From contig JAJEKV010000114.1 of NCBI GenBank assembly GCA_021234155.1, positions 385,654 through 449,653 of the forward strand: a stretch of DNA of 64,000 bases, in the 5' to 3' direction. The DNA is from Isoetes taiwanensis (Eukaryota > Streptophyta > Lycopodiopsida > Isoetales > Isoetaceae). Positions within the stretch are counted from its first letter, which is position 1; each line of letters begins with the position of its first letter. The notes under the pieces are model-generated. The model did no database searches and was not told where the DNA came from. It saw nothing but the letters and a program-made list of their open reading frames with translations. Both the position numbers and the translations under genes were made by a program. This document shows, piece by piece, positions 24,501 to 34,576 of the stretch.

Positions 24501-25559
24501 TTAATTTAATCTAATTTGATTTAATTAATTTATCATGCCATTCCAGATCCTTAGGCCTACATGGCAAAACTGCACACAAGAAACTTTTGGAAGGCACTCA
24601 AAGACGCCACTTTCTTCAAGTGCGCCCACATCTACAAACAAATCCATTATCTCTTTCCTTTCTTTCCAGATCTCTTTGATATATGAACTAAGCACATTAG
24701 GAGGTATAGATAGAAGCTCCCTAAAAATAGAGCTAGTGATATTATATTTGCTTATATGTTTATATACAGAGCACCCCAAGAGTGCATGGTATTCAGATTC
24801 GATTTTTGGGTTGAAACGGATAGGACGGTATCGTTCATGCCTATGTGCATCATACCAACGACCATTCTCAATGTGCGGCCTATGTGATGATGTCCTTATC
24901 TGTGGGATAAGTTTTCAACCTTTTTTGCTTATATTGGTTTTGAGATAGGGTTATTTAACATATTCCGACCAGGCTTCGAAATCCCCGGTAGCTCTAACCA
25001 GATAATTTGCTGGTAAGTGTCATGCTCCACCGGATTTTGAATATAAACTCAAGATTATTTGCCGGTTTTGAAGGAAAACCCACAATTTCCCACAATTTGT
25101 TTGCCAAGGATTATGACCGGAAATTTAGGAGACTAACTTCTAGTTTTTCGATGCCTGATTCCGACATGTCCTTTATTTCAGACTTATAAAAGCATTTCTT
25201 TATGCTTGTGCAATCTGCGTCCCATAGCTTGGGTAAAATGCATGGTGTAGCTTGTTCCCCAAACTCTTTAAGCTTTAAAGGGCATGGCCATGCGCTTCCC
25301 CTTACACAAACTAGATTGGACCGCACTTGATGCTCAATTTGGGCCATAGCTTGATAAGATAACCTGTCATGTGGATGTGTTTGAGCCTATTAACATATGC
25401 AATGGTACTTCTGTCAATTTGCTTTAACTTCTTCCATTAACTTTTTGTAATATTCGTTGGGTCATTATCTCTTTTTATTTTTGACCACCTATTTATAGTA
25501 TTTATTTGAAATCGTCTTGCCAAGACCATTCTGGAAAGCAATTTTTGCAACTACACATT
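24501..25559. other. Possible continuation of a LINE remnant; nothing certain
   Basis: This lies downstream (minus strand) of the endonuclease remnant at 25560-26030, so it may hold degraded LINE sequence. I could not identify reverse-transcriptase blocks. A minus-strand frame at 24525-24779 has no firm family match. Confidence 0.3.
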
Positions 25560-26030
25560 CACTATGAAACCATTTCTTGGAATGTATCCTTTCTCCCTCG
25601 CTGGATAACGCCAAAGCTCTCATTTGAAGCCTCAATAATCAGATATTTTAGAAGTTCATTCAATGTGGTCAATTCCACTGGCCAGTTCGCATTATCTATT
25701 GTATACTTTGCAGCTTGCTGATAAGAAAGTTTGAGTCTATGAGGAGGCAGAGGCTTGCTTGTAGTGTGGCTCATTTGCAAACCAAATCTACAATGACTGC
25801 GTGTTGTATTAGAACATGAAAATTCGTTACATAGCTAATGCCTTCAAGACAACCTGGCAAGAAATCAACAACACTTTCACCAATTGGTTGATAGCAAGTA
25901 AAGTTCATAGCATCTGGATATCTCTCAATGCCATTATAGACAATCATATCAAACGAATCACAAAGATTCAACATATGCTCCATTTTGTTCATATCGTGCA
26001 TGTCGCACAATGTGAAAGGATTTGTCAAAG
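25560..26030 (-). mobile_element. LINE endonuclease remnant, minus strand
   Basis: The minus frame 26028-25771 reads MLNLCDSFDMIVYNGIERYP, NFTCYQPIGESVVDFLPGC and ISYVTNFHVL. This matches the C-terminal half of LINE apurinic endonucleases (L-C-x-x-x-x-M-x-I-x-N-G ... F-T-C ... G-x-S-V-V-D-Y). The next frame (25780-25562) starts with HTTSKPLPPHRLKLSYQ and probably represents the endonuclease-to-RT linker (S-D-H-x-P-L in intact copies). No intact RT follows. It is a truncated and frameshifted copy. Confidence 0.65.
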
Positions 26031-26093
26031 GGGCAGTTCCTATTTATTATGTAGGATATGGTTACTCCAACAAAAAATTAATGGTTAATCCGG

Positions 26094-26190
26094 TCATCCC
26101 ATATTAGCCAAGGCGGTTAATCTAGCCATCCAATATCCTCCAAGGTGGTTATTTCAGCCATCCGATATCATCCAAGTGTTGATTCAACCA
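26094..26190 (+). repeat. ~32-bp tandem repeat, three copies
   Basis: Three imperfect units begin CCATCCCATATTAGCCAAGG, CCATCCAATATCCTCCAAGG and CCATCCGATATCATCCAAGT. Confidence 0.75.
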
Positions 26191-26990
26191 AAAATTGGTT
26201 AATCTGGCCAAAAAATTAAGAATAGAATGGCAATGGCAAAAATTTCGAGGATGGTTCCTAATGGTGGCTTGATCCACTTTAAAAAGCATGCCAATCTCTT
26301 TCTTTATCCCTTTTATCCTAGATTGATGAAAAGAGGAAGAGATGTGAGTTGAAACTGAGCCAAATCTATTAAAAAAAAAAAACTCAAAAACATTGGTGTC
26401 TGGGCTTCAAATTGCACAATTCTTCGTGGCTGATAGCGGGTGGCCTGATTAACTATGATAGAGATGGACTGCCAAAGGATTTCGCCTATAAACAAAAATA
26501 GGCTTGAACCAATTTGGGTCAAGTATGTCTATTATGTTTTGAGCACCTTTACATATGTTTAATTTGGAGTCGTTAGAAGACCCAATAGGTTCCTAGTATC
26601 CCTAAATATTTCTATTTTGAAGTATCCGCCATTGTTTGTTGAATAAAAGAATACAAATGTAGCAATGTTACAGTAGTAATAAGATGTTAATAACATAATG
26701 TATATAGTTGTCAAGCAAGGATGACAGAATCTTTAGATAGTACGCTGAGGAAATGGATCCAGTTCACAAGATAGGTTAGATCAGACATCTGTCATAAAGA
26801 AGCAGGTGTTTTCAAACCAGTAGTTAGTGTTTATGGTTGTTTATTATAATGCATTGTAGGCAAGTCTGAAGGTAGGGCCTTCGTGGGAAATTTGAAGCCC
26901 GTGATCAGGCGTTTGGACCACAATGTTACCAGAAACCAATGAACTGTATATATATTTTATATTATTACTAGCACTGCTGCAAGATGCAAC
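26191..26990. other. Intergenic; likely contains the RhoGDI 3' untranslated region
   Basis: No other gene was recognised. The last ~60 bases before 27008 would be the 3' UTR of the minus-strand RhoGDI gene and include AT-rich polyadenylation-like sequence near 26950. Confidence 0.4.
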
Positions 26991-27007
26991 CACACAACTG
27001 GTGTCGT

Positions 27008-28655
27008 TTAAAGCCATTCTTTACGGATTTCGAAGCTGTAATCAATCTCCAGATAGCACCTTTTGTCATCATCCACAAACTGTATAAAATGTAGAACATG
27101 ATTAGAAGATGTAGAATATGATTAGAGGGTACCCATTCAAAGGACAGAGTTGAATAAGCAAAGAGATAGTGTTGAAATTTGCGTCGAAGACTGCAATTCA
27201 ATCCTTATTATATGCAGGAAACAGAAGCTTGGTATAGATACATGAAACACAAAACTGCATCATAAAAACCCAGAAAGATATCGACAATATAGTTCAAGCT
27301 CAACGTACCTTGGTTTTTGCAGAGTATGCTCCTCTTGCCAGAATTCCTGCAGGAGTTGTCTCTTCTTCTGTCATATGGGTATATGCCTCTTTCTGAGGAC
27401 CAAATGTTCCTAGCATTGTTCTAGTATTATCCACTGCAGAAACATGTTAGAACAACATTGGTCAGTCAGGATTGGGATCATCTCAACAAGCTAAGCATTG
27501 CTGTAACATTCAATCTACTCAGGTTCATATCCATTGTAATTCCACAGCCTACATTCAAATCTACTCAGAACCCTCATTTTATATCAGATATGTCTTTGCT
27601 CTTTAAGCATTCAATCTACCAGATGGAAAGGATACACAGCTTACTACTTGCCTTTCAGTCCATTCTTCCATACTGTGTTCACATACGTCAATCCTGATAC
27701 AATGTTATGGCGAACCAAAAATGCAATCCTGAGACAGTAAGTGCTTCCTTCCTTTAAGGTGAATGCATGTCCTCTTGTATTGAGATTGAATGGCAGAGAC
27801 AATGTAATGTCAGGCCTTCCGTCTGAAATGATGCTTAAGCTCAGCAGTTGAACCTCTGGCTCCATGTGCTCTGCATGACCATAATGCAAGAAAATGACCA
27901 ATATTTCACAGAGATTATGCAATATTATTATCTCACTTTTTGGTAGGTGAAATGACCATAACGTTCGTACGGAATATGGTAACACAGACTCTTTAAGATC
28001 ATCTACAACCATACAGTGTACGACTGCAATATTTCTGAATGAGATAGCGGACCTAGAAAAGTTGATGCACGAAATAATGACATATTCCAACAGCACAGAC
28101 GATTAGGAAATATTGAAACAACCAAGCATTTTCAGACATGCTACTTGATGCATGAAATATGATATGGATTGCCAAAAGCAGAGGAGATTAGGAAATATTT
28201 GGTACAACCAAGCAATCCTATATCATGGAGCCGACCACAAAATATCGTATAACATACCATCAAAAGGTTCTAGCTGCAAACAACCTAGTAGCTGCTCCTT
28301 CCATCGCCTTAGGCTCTCATCTTCCTGCCAAAAGTATTTCAACAGAGCAATCAGCACCAAAGTTTAATAGTAAAACCTTCTTAAGGCATGCAACCGGAGT
28401 ATTTGATCTCTCCCCGTCTACCTTATCGCGATCCAGCTGTTGTTTGAGGGGAACAATTGGTCCAAGAGCAACATAATCTCCAGCATTTGTACAATCCTGA
28501 TCTTCCTCATCAGATTCATAAGAACCTCTATTTTGCTGCAAATGATCAGATCTGGAAGATCTAGAAGAGCCTGCTAGATGCAACCCTTTGTCTTCCGGAT
28601 TGAATGAAGAAGGCATGAGGTTTTCAGAGCTATTTCGCTGGGCCAAAACCGACAT
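27008..28655 (-). CDS. RHOGDI: Rho GDP-dissociation inhibitor (RhoGDI), five exons, intact
   Basis: RhoGDI extracts prenylated ROP/Rac GTPases from membranes, holds them GDP-bound in the cytosol and limits where they act, as in root-hair and tip growth. Coding exons on the minus strand are 28655-28422, 28324-28258, 27870-27652, 27433-27309 and 27079-27008. Phases agree throughout and give 238 residues, the family's usual length. Residues ~1-78 are a Ser/Asp/Glu-rich arm ending in LGPIVPLKQQLDRDK. Then come EDESLRRWKEQLLG, EPEVQLLSLSIISDGRPDI, HAFTLKEGSTYCLRIAFLV, HNIVSGLTYVNTVWKNGLK, MLGTFGPQKEAYTHMTEEET, TPAGILARGAYSAKTK and the C-terminus DDDKRCYLEIDYSFEIRKEW. All are hallmark RhoGDI blocks of the immunoglobulin-like prenyl-binding fold. 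Intron 3 starts with GC (AAAG|GCAAGT), and any GT alternative breaks the frame. A 5' UTR intron (about 28799-28737) is plausible. Confidence 0.93.
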
Positions 28656-28736
28656 TGCTTCCTATTCACAATACCCCTGTTTCTAGCAACAAATCTGCAT
28701 CAAAAACACCGGATGTTCATGTTCATGAGGAGAAAT

Positions 28737-28799
28737 CTGCATAATAAGAATAGGAATACAAAGATTAAATAAAACAATAGAGTGGGTTGCGAAGCTTAC
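28737..28799 (-). other. Probable 5' UTR intron of RhoGDI
   Basis: On the minus strand, GCCC|GTAAGC (donor at 28799) and TTATTATGCAG|ATTTC (acceptor ending at 28737) bracket a 63-base AT-rich segment between the GC-rich upstream leader and the ATG at 28655. It is supported by splice consensus only. Confidence 0.4.
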
Positions 28800-29040
28800 G
28801 GGCAAAATCTGGTGAATCGGGCAGATCAAGCGCGGGAGAGACCGTTTCTGGGGTCTCGAGGAATTCAAAAAATGGGGCAAATTGTGGAAGAAGGGGGCTG
28901 ATTCTTAAAAACAAAGATCCATGCATTCCGCGGAAAATGCAGTCACTTTGCCATCAATGCTCTGCAGTAAAATCCTAAAAATAATAAAACCATAAACCCT
29001 AAACATCATATCGTATAGATCCTCATGTTGTGTTCCCTTC

Positions 29041-29890
29041 TTGGGCGAAATGAAAATGCCTTTCCCGATAGCGTATTTATTTGTTAATAAAATATGTATT
29101 GAAGGAGAGTATATGCGTTTGTTTTCTTCCTCTTCAATTCCTTACGAACTGCACTTACCAACTCAATTATCCTTTGTGCCTGGGTTTGACCAACTTTGCC
29201 AAATAGATTGTAGGCTCCTTGTAAATGGAAATCCCACAAAAGCAAAAGCAACTTCTGATTTTTTTCATAGATGCACCACTGGTGAAAATATGTTTGCCCT
29301 TTTGGTGATCCCTTTGCGGGACAGCACTTCCTGCAGAATCACCAGGCCCCTGGAACGGATTCCGTTCCGGGGACCCCGTTTCGGGTTACCTGACGCTGTC
29401 AGGTACTTTTCAATGAATCCCAGCCATCCATCCACAGGGATCATTCCAGCCATCCAATTAATGCCTTTCGATGGAATCACAATACCTTCCGACGGAATTG
29501 CCAATGTTTTGTCCCATCCAGTGAGATCACATATATTTGATCCCGCTAAATGGTATCACCCACTAGAATATTCTCCCAGGTGGAATCTCCGATGGCATAA
29601 TCCACCATACGGAATAATCTTGGCGCCAAAAGATTTTCAAATTCAAATTGGTAGGGATATTCTATGGAATAAGATCTATGAATGGTGAATTAAATTAATA
29701 AATAACAAAGTAGAAGTAATTAAAAAAAGCAAATTAAATAACTGTTGACATGGTGATTCGGTCCCTAAGTATTTCTTCAAGGTGTTCTCCCTTTCGGCAG
29801 AATCACCACCCTGTACATTCCCTGCGGTGGAATCACTACAGACGGCAATCCCTTCCGTGGAATCACAATCCTAGTTATTCCCTACAGTAA
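29041..29890 (+). repeat. Region of TTCCG..GGAAT repeats with a 215-codon ORF
   Basis: An ATG frame runs from 29041 to 29688, but its protein has no motif I know. The DNA under its second half is repetitive: TTCCGTTCC, TTTCGATGGAATCACAATAC, TTCCGACGGAATT, and beyond the stop CTTTCGGCAGAATCACC, CTGCGGTGGAATCAC and CTTCCGTGGAATCAC. The repeat runs past the ORF end, which argues that the ORF is a by-product of the repeat and not a gene. A near-perfect palindrome (GGAACGGATTCCGTTCC) lies at 29352-29368. Confidence 0.5.
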
Positions 29891-29945
29891 TCATTATCGA
29901 TTGCATGCATTAATTGTCGCAAGCCTGCCATTCTGACTAGTCCTG

Positions 29946-30255
29946 CTCTAAAAGGCGCTTACCTTGAGCATTTAGAATATATTTTTTTTCAAGATTTATA
30001 TTGTACACCTTTATTATGAAACATTTTAGAACATTCTATTGTCGCTCTTTGCAAAATCTTAAAAACCCATGAGCATTTAAAACCTTCTAAAATAATCTAT
30101 TTTGGATCTGTGCAACATTTTTAAAATATTTTCTATTTTTAGACTAAAGCGCTTGCCTTGAGCATCTAGAATATTTTTTTCAAGATTTATATTGTACACC
30201 TTTATTATGAAACATTTTAGAACATTCTATTGTCACGTTTTGCAAAATCTTAAAA
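29946..30255 (+). repeat. ~200-bp tandem duplication
   Basis: The segment beginning near 29951 (GGCGCTTACCTTGAGCAT, TCAAGATTTATATTGTACAC, TATGAAACATTTTAGAACAT) is repeated at about 30150-30255 with few changes. Confidence 0.8.
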
Positions 30256-30426
30256 AAACTCTAAGATTTCATCAAGATTTCCTTACATTCCCTTAGATAT
30301 TATGAAGATTCCCTTAGATTCAATTAGATTTTAAGAGATTCCGTTAGACTTGTATATTTTTCTAGATTCTCTTACAACTTATGAGATTTCCTTATATTCC
30401 CTTTAATTCTTTTAGATTCCCTTACA

Positions 30427-30464
30427 TTCTAGAAATTTCTAGAACATTTTAGAACTTTCTGGAA
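30427..30464 (+). promoter_or_regulatory. Heat-shock-element array in R1 copy A (eight 5-bp units, one mismatch)
   Basis: Inverted TTC/GAA units occur at exact 5-bp spacing: TTC 30427, GAA 30432, TTC 30437, GAA 30442, TTt 30447, GAA 30452, TTC 30457, GAA 30462. This is the nTTCnnGAAn architecture bound by heat shock factor trimers. Three perfect units are normally enough. The match is direct; function is inferred. Confidence 0.65.
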
Positions 30465-30570
30465 CATTTTGAAAGTTTCAAAACATCCTAGAATATTATA
30501 GTCTATTTTATCTTAATTAGAATATTACCCTTAAGTATATTTGAAACATAAATTTTTCATAGAATTAATG

Positions 30571-30632
30571 CTTGGTCTAGTGATTAAAGTGGGGGGTGTG
30601 GGGGGTTGAGGACCAGGGTTCGAATCCCCCCA
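30571..30632 (+). repeat. tRNA-like unit in R1 copy A
   Basis: An A-box-like TTGGTCTAGTGATTAAAG is followed ~35 bases later by a B-box GGTTCGAATCCCC. This looks like an internal RNA polymerase III promoter of tRNA origin. The acceptor stem is not evident, so it is not a working tRNA gene. Confidence 0.6.
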
Positions 30633-31063
30633 ATAACATAAAAATTTTTAAAAGCCTTTCCTTAAGGAACGAGCATTCAATATGAGCCTTAGGATCTTAA
30701 ACTCGATCAACGATCAAGATCTCACCATATAAAAGCAATATGAGCCGTAAGATCTATTACATATAATTCCCAAAGCCACGTGGACCGTAGGATGTGTCCC
30801 CAAGCCACATGAGCCGTCGGATCTCGGACCGACGGTCATGATCAGATCAATCTGGACCGTAGGACCGCGGTACACATATTATATGTAAACTCCCAGGCCA
30901 TCTGGGCCGTAGGATACGTCCCAAACCCACGTGAGCCGTCGGATCTCGGACCGACGGTCAGGATCAGATCAATCTGGACCGTAGGACCGCGGTACACATA
31001 TTATATATAAACTCCCAGGCCATCTGGGCCGTAGGATACGTCCCAAACCCATGTGAGTCGTCG

Positions 31064-33329
31064 GTGCATGTTTTAGTTTATACACAATTCAGTTTGCAAA
31101 TTCCAGTTTTTCAAGAGTTTATGAAAATTCTCCCTCACATTTCCTTTTATGAGATTCCACCATGCACCCTATTCTCTGTTTTGAGATTGTTAAGGTATAG
31201 AGAACGAAGAGTGCTTTCCCATGGATGGACGGACCTGGATGAGGTCAAACCCAGGTCCAAAAATAATCATCGGGATTACTTTCCATATGAGGTTCTTAAC
31301 CTCAGCCACAGGTTCTTACCTCATGGGAACATCGGAATAGCAGATCAGACCTTCAGGAAACCTGGAGGTTTTTTGCTCATGGGAAAGTGCACTAAGCCCC
31401 ATTCCATTGGTTCAAAAAAGTACTTTAAATATGCTCATTCTATTTTTGTTTTTTTATCAAAGTTTGTAATTGCTATCAATCTAATCTATGTATGCCTAGG
31501 TCATAGGCTTAAATTACAAAAAAATTTATCATTTTTGTCATGCTTCTCCAATGTGTAATTGCACATTGTGGTGACTTGATCGAACATTAGAGCATTGATA
31601 TTTTATGTTAACTCAGGTTTATCTTAGACCATTTCCATTCCAATAAAAGCTCTTGATCTACACGCCCGTTTCAACAATGCAAAAGTGTGCACTGCAAATA
31701 GGGGCATTCACGACACAACATTTGATTTAAACGGAATGGTGCTGGATGAGTTGGTCTGCTTTATAGACACAGTTAAGCTAAAACATGGAAAGGGCCTTGC
31801 TTATAATATCCTAAGAGTTAATTGACGCACTGTTTGAAGTGCAAAGTTTTTTATTACAACATTTATCTGAACTTTCCTAGAATTATGAGTGGGTTGATGC
31901 CATGCATATCGGGCAAAGCGTATAAAGATGTGCCGGATTACTTTCCATTCTTTCTTAATGACTTCCTGCATTGCAGAAGCAATGCAAGTCAAGGAACTGC
32001 CTGTTGAGCATTGAAAGACATGGCCTTTTTTCTGTCATCATATTTCCTGGCATGCTTTTGATATCTCAACAAATACAATTGGAGTGAAATATGCAACTAG
32101 ATCATCCCCGCTAAGTAAAAGAAATGATAGAAATAAAATAAGAAATACAAAATACTAAGAAATGCATAATATAGCCTTCGTCTCAATTGGAAATATATAT
32201 CGCAACAAAGAACGATTTTTGAAACTCCCTCCGTGGTTTAAAAGCCGATCCGTGAAAGGGGCAACAATCTGTGAAGAACCAAAGTTATTTTTTACTTTTG
32301 TGTTATAGTTCCTTATAATCAAAGAATGGCATTATTTCAGATATACACGAAAGTCTTTGACCTCGCCTCTTTACAGGTCATGTCCATAACTCTACCTGCC
32401 AATGTTAAGGAAATAACATTAGTCATGAAATGTAAACACATAAACATAACCGTGTTCCTTGCTTACTCCAAAGATCAATCATTCCAATTTGCACCATACG
32501 AATTTGTTTTCAAACAGAATGTTCTAGCCGCAAGTTCTTTCGCTAAGTCCCAAATAAACCTGGAAAACTCAATTGGCATTAACAAAATCTTCCTTGAAAA
32601 TAAATGGCAAGGCAAAAGGACTCAAAAATTAAGAGCACGCTTAGTGAGTCTTCAATCTAGCTTTAAATGCACCTAACCATTGTACCCCAATAGGATCCAA
32701 TTTGTAACATGAGTAAACCTTGCGTAAATGATTCTTGCCCGATCAATGCAAGTCGAAATGCAAACAATCGAAAAGCTTCCTTTAGTCTACTTTCGAGCGA
32801 GACGTCTTCACAAGTGTGCTCAAGCAAAGTTATCGCCGGCGGTTCTTCACGGCGGGGGCTTCACCCCTTTATATAGAGCATATGGCATGTGCGTGCAAGG
32901 GGTCGATCAAAACCCCTCAGATAACGGCTTTTTAAGGGCTTAAACCCCCCCAACTATCGTACATATGAATTTTAATTTTGGCCCCTTATCCGTTACATGT
33001 ACTCCAGTCCCAACTAGCAATCCATATACCCTTTCCCATACATATCTTTGGACACCATAAGAAAAGTCCTAGCCCTTGTAAAACATATGGTAACACATCA
33101 TTTTTGAATATTTTTTAGTCATTACAAGAGCTAGCTAAGCTAGTTTGTTGTAGGGGTTTGGAGTTTGATTATTCAAATAGAAGCCCATATTAAATGCAAG
33201 GTTAAAAGGGGGATTAACATCATAATGCAAGGTTAAAAGGGGGATCTAAGTTGATTAGGGAGTTGAATTATCAATTGCCCTACAAAGTTTATAAGGCAAG
33301 ATCAACAAGATCAAATAGCTTCACAATTA
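31064..33329. other. Intergenic, no gene recognised
   Basis: An ATG frame at 31078-31558 and another at 32326-32676 show no family motif. The first contains short internal DNA repeats (GGTTCTTAACCTCAGCC, GGTTCTTACCTCATGG). A TATATAGAGC segment at about 32871 within GC-rich sequence could be an LTR or promoter remnant, but I found no partner copy. Confidence 0.4.
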
Positions 33330-33395
33330 TTAGCCAATGTTGGCCAATGGTTTATAATGTTGAAATGTTGGCCAATGGTTTATAATGTTGGCATA
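33330..33395 (+). repeat. 28-bp tandem duplication
   Basis: TTGGCCAATGGTTTATAATG occurs twice in direct succession (about 33343 and 33369) with GTTGAAATG or GTTGGCATA following. Confidence 0.8.
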
Positions 33396-33569
33396 TGGGA
33401 TATTTCCAGCCAAATCCTGTATCATCCATCATCTTCTCACCAAAATCCCCAAGTCTCAATAGTATGTAATCCTTAACACATTGTCGAATATTAATTCTAT
33501 CCATCATTTTGGACAGGAAAGTAAAATGTATCCTGACTTTCTTCCTTGTGTCACCTTTTCCATTGTAGA

Positions 33570-34576
33570 GTATCCTCCTCCCATTGGAGGAATGCACAAT
33601 CGTTCTATTAGACAGCCAATCCACCTGTGATAACATAATATCAGTGTCATATAGCAGCCTATATAAATATGCTAATAATGAACAAAAAAGTACATGAATC
33701 AATACAGAGGGGATAATGTGTCCCTCTAGAATATATACACTATAATTCAATAAGGTATCCGTTTATTAAACACATCAGACCTATCTCCATTCAACTATGA
33801 AAGTATTGCAAGCACATATTAAGGTCCTTAGACCAAGCCGCATATTTCATTATATTAGATAGGAGTACAAAAATTGTGATAGACATAATAAGTTTCTATC
33901 ACATGATGGTATGATGGTACAAAAACCAGCCATTCACATGGCTCATAACTATACAAAATATGCATTCGTATATTCGTATGCATGTTCCCTTGCTATTTGA
34001 AGCAGTATATTCCGCAGCAAAAATAATACTAGACTTCATGCATATTGGGCAACAGTGGACCCAATAATGCAATCTGCAACAACAGATAAGCATGTATTAG
34101 TGTTGGACTAATATCATGGATCATCTTATGATGATTATAACGCATCGATTATTATCATATCCGGACAAGTGCATCTTTGGAATATGTCGTAATCCACCCT
34201 TCCACAAATCGTAATATTAATTTTATACCCGCGCGTTAGTTTAACTTTAAACTCTTTGTAGCCCACAATTGGAGAAGTAAATGTATAACAGATACGCAAA
34301 GAACAAGCACCAACCTCTAGGGTGACATCTGGGTTGATTTTTTTAGAGTTTGAACTGCAGCATCTGTCTTTGACATTCATGTCTGAAAGAAAAGGGAGCC
34401 TGTAAATGCAAGATGACAAGAACAATGTGAAATCAAGTCTTGTATATACCTGCTCTGGTTGGAAAAATAGGCAGTTCATATTTGCAAGCTCAATTGTGTC
34501 ATAATCATACAAAAGAAGCCTTCCAATGCCACATCTAGTAAGCATTTCCGCTGCAACACTGCCAAAGCCGGTTTCG
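33570..34576 (-). pseudogene. UBA5: UBA5 (UFM1-activating E1 enzyme) fragment, decayed
   Basis: UBA5 adenylates UFM1 and passes it to UFC1 in the UFMylation pathway. On the minus strand, a first exon (34576-34450, flanked by GCAG and GTATAT) encodes [20 protein letters not shown], then [12 protein letters not shown] and LFFQPEQ. This is the nucleotide-binding core that in intact UBA5 is preceded by G-x-G-G-V-G. A second exon (34382-34315) still spells [11 protein letters not shown] and INPDVTLE, but has TGA where Gly is expected and a 1-base loss in an A run. A weaker third piece (about 34240-34170) reads [16 protein letters not shown], like N-I-T-T-V-x-x-F. Near 33640-33570 there is a possible LS-x-VD...R remnant. 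N-terminal exons, the catalytic-Cys region and the C-terminus are missing. Confidence 0.75.

Larger units (their letters stand above)
30258..31063 (+). repeat. R1 repeat family, copy A (5'-truncated relative to copies B and C)
   Basis: This shares an ordered set of blocks with 37813-39118 and 39119-40495. They are AGATTC/TTCTAGAA-rich sequence, then ATTATAGTCTATTTTATCTT, CCCTTAAGTATATTTGAAAC, a tRNA-like A/B-box unit, an AAAAGCC...GAGCATTCAA block and repeated GCCGTAGGATC-type motifs. Copy A ends with two tandem ~122-bp units (about 30809 and 30931) containing CGGATCTCGGACCGACGGTC. There are no coding motifs. It looks like a non-autonomous element or part of a larger repeat. Confidence 0.75.

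Noticed and set aside
24525-24779. PPR-like fragment on the minus strand (DVGALEESGVFECLP)
   Set aside because: Resembles one PPR helix pair only superficially, and no adjacent repeats support it.
29041-29688. 215-codon ORF as a protein gene
   Set aside because: No motif; the underlying DNA is repetitive and the repeat continues past the stop codon.
30258-31063. CRISPR array
   Set aside because: Repeats are irregular, without constant spacer length, and the DNA is a plant nuclear genome.
31064-31558. 164-codon plus-strand ORF as a gene
   Set aside because: It begins in repeat R1 and contains internal short DNA repeats; no family similarity seen.
32860-32960. LTR or promoter around TATATAGAGC
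   Set aside because: No second copy, primer site or ORF was found nearby to support it.
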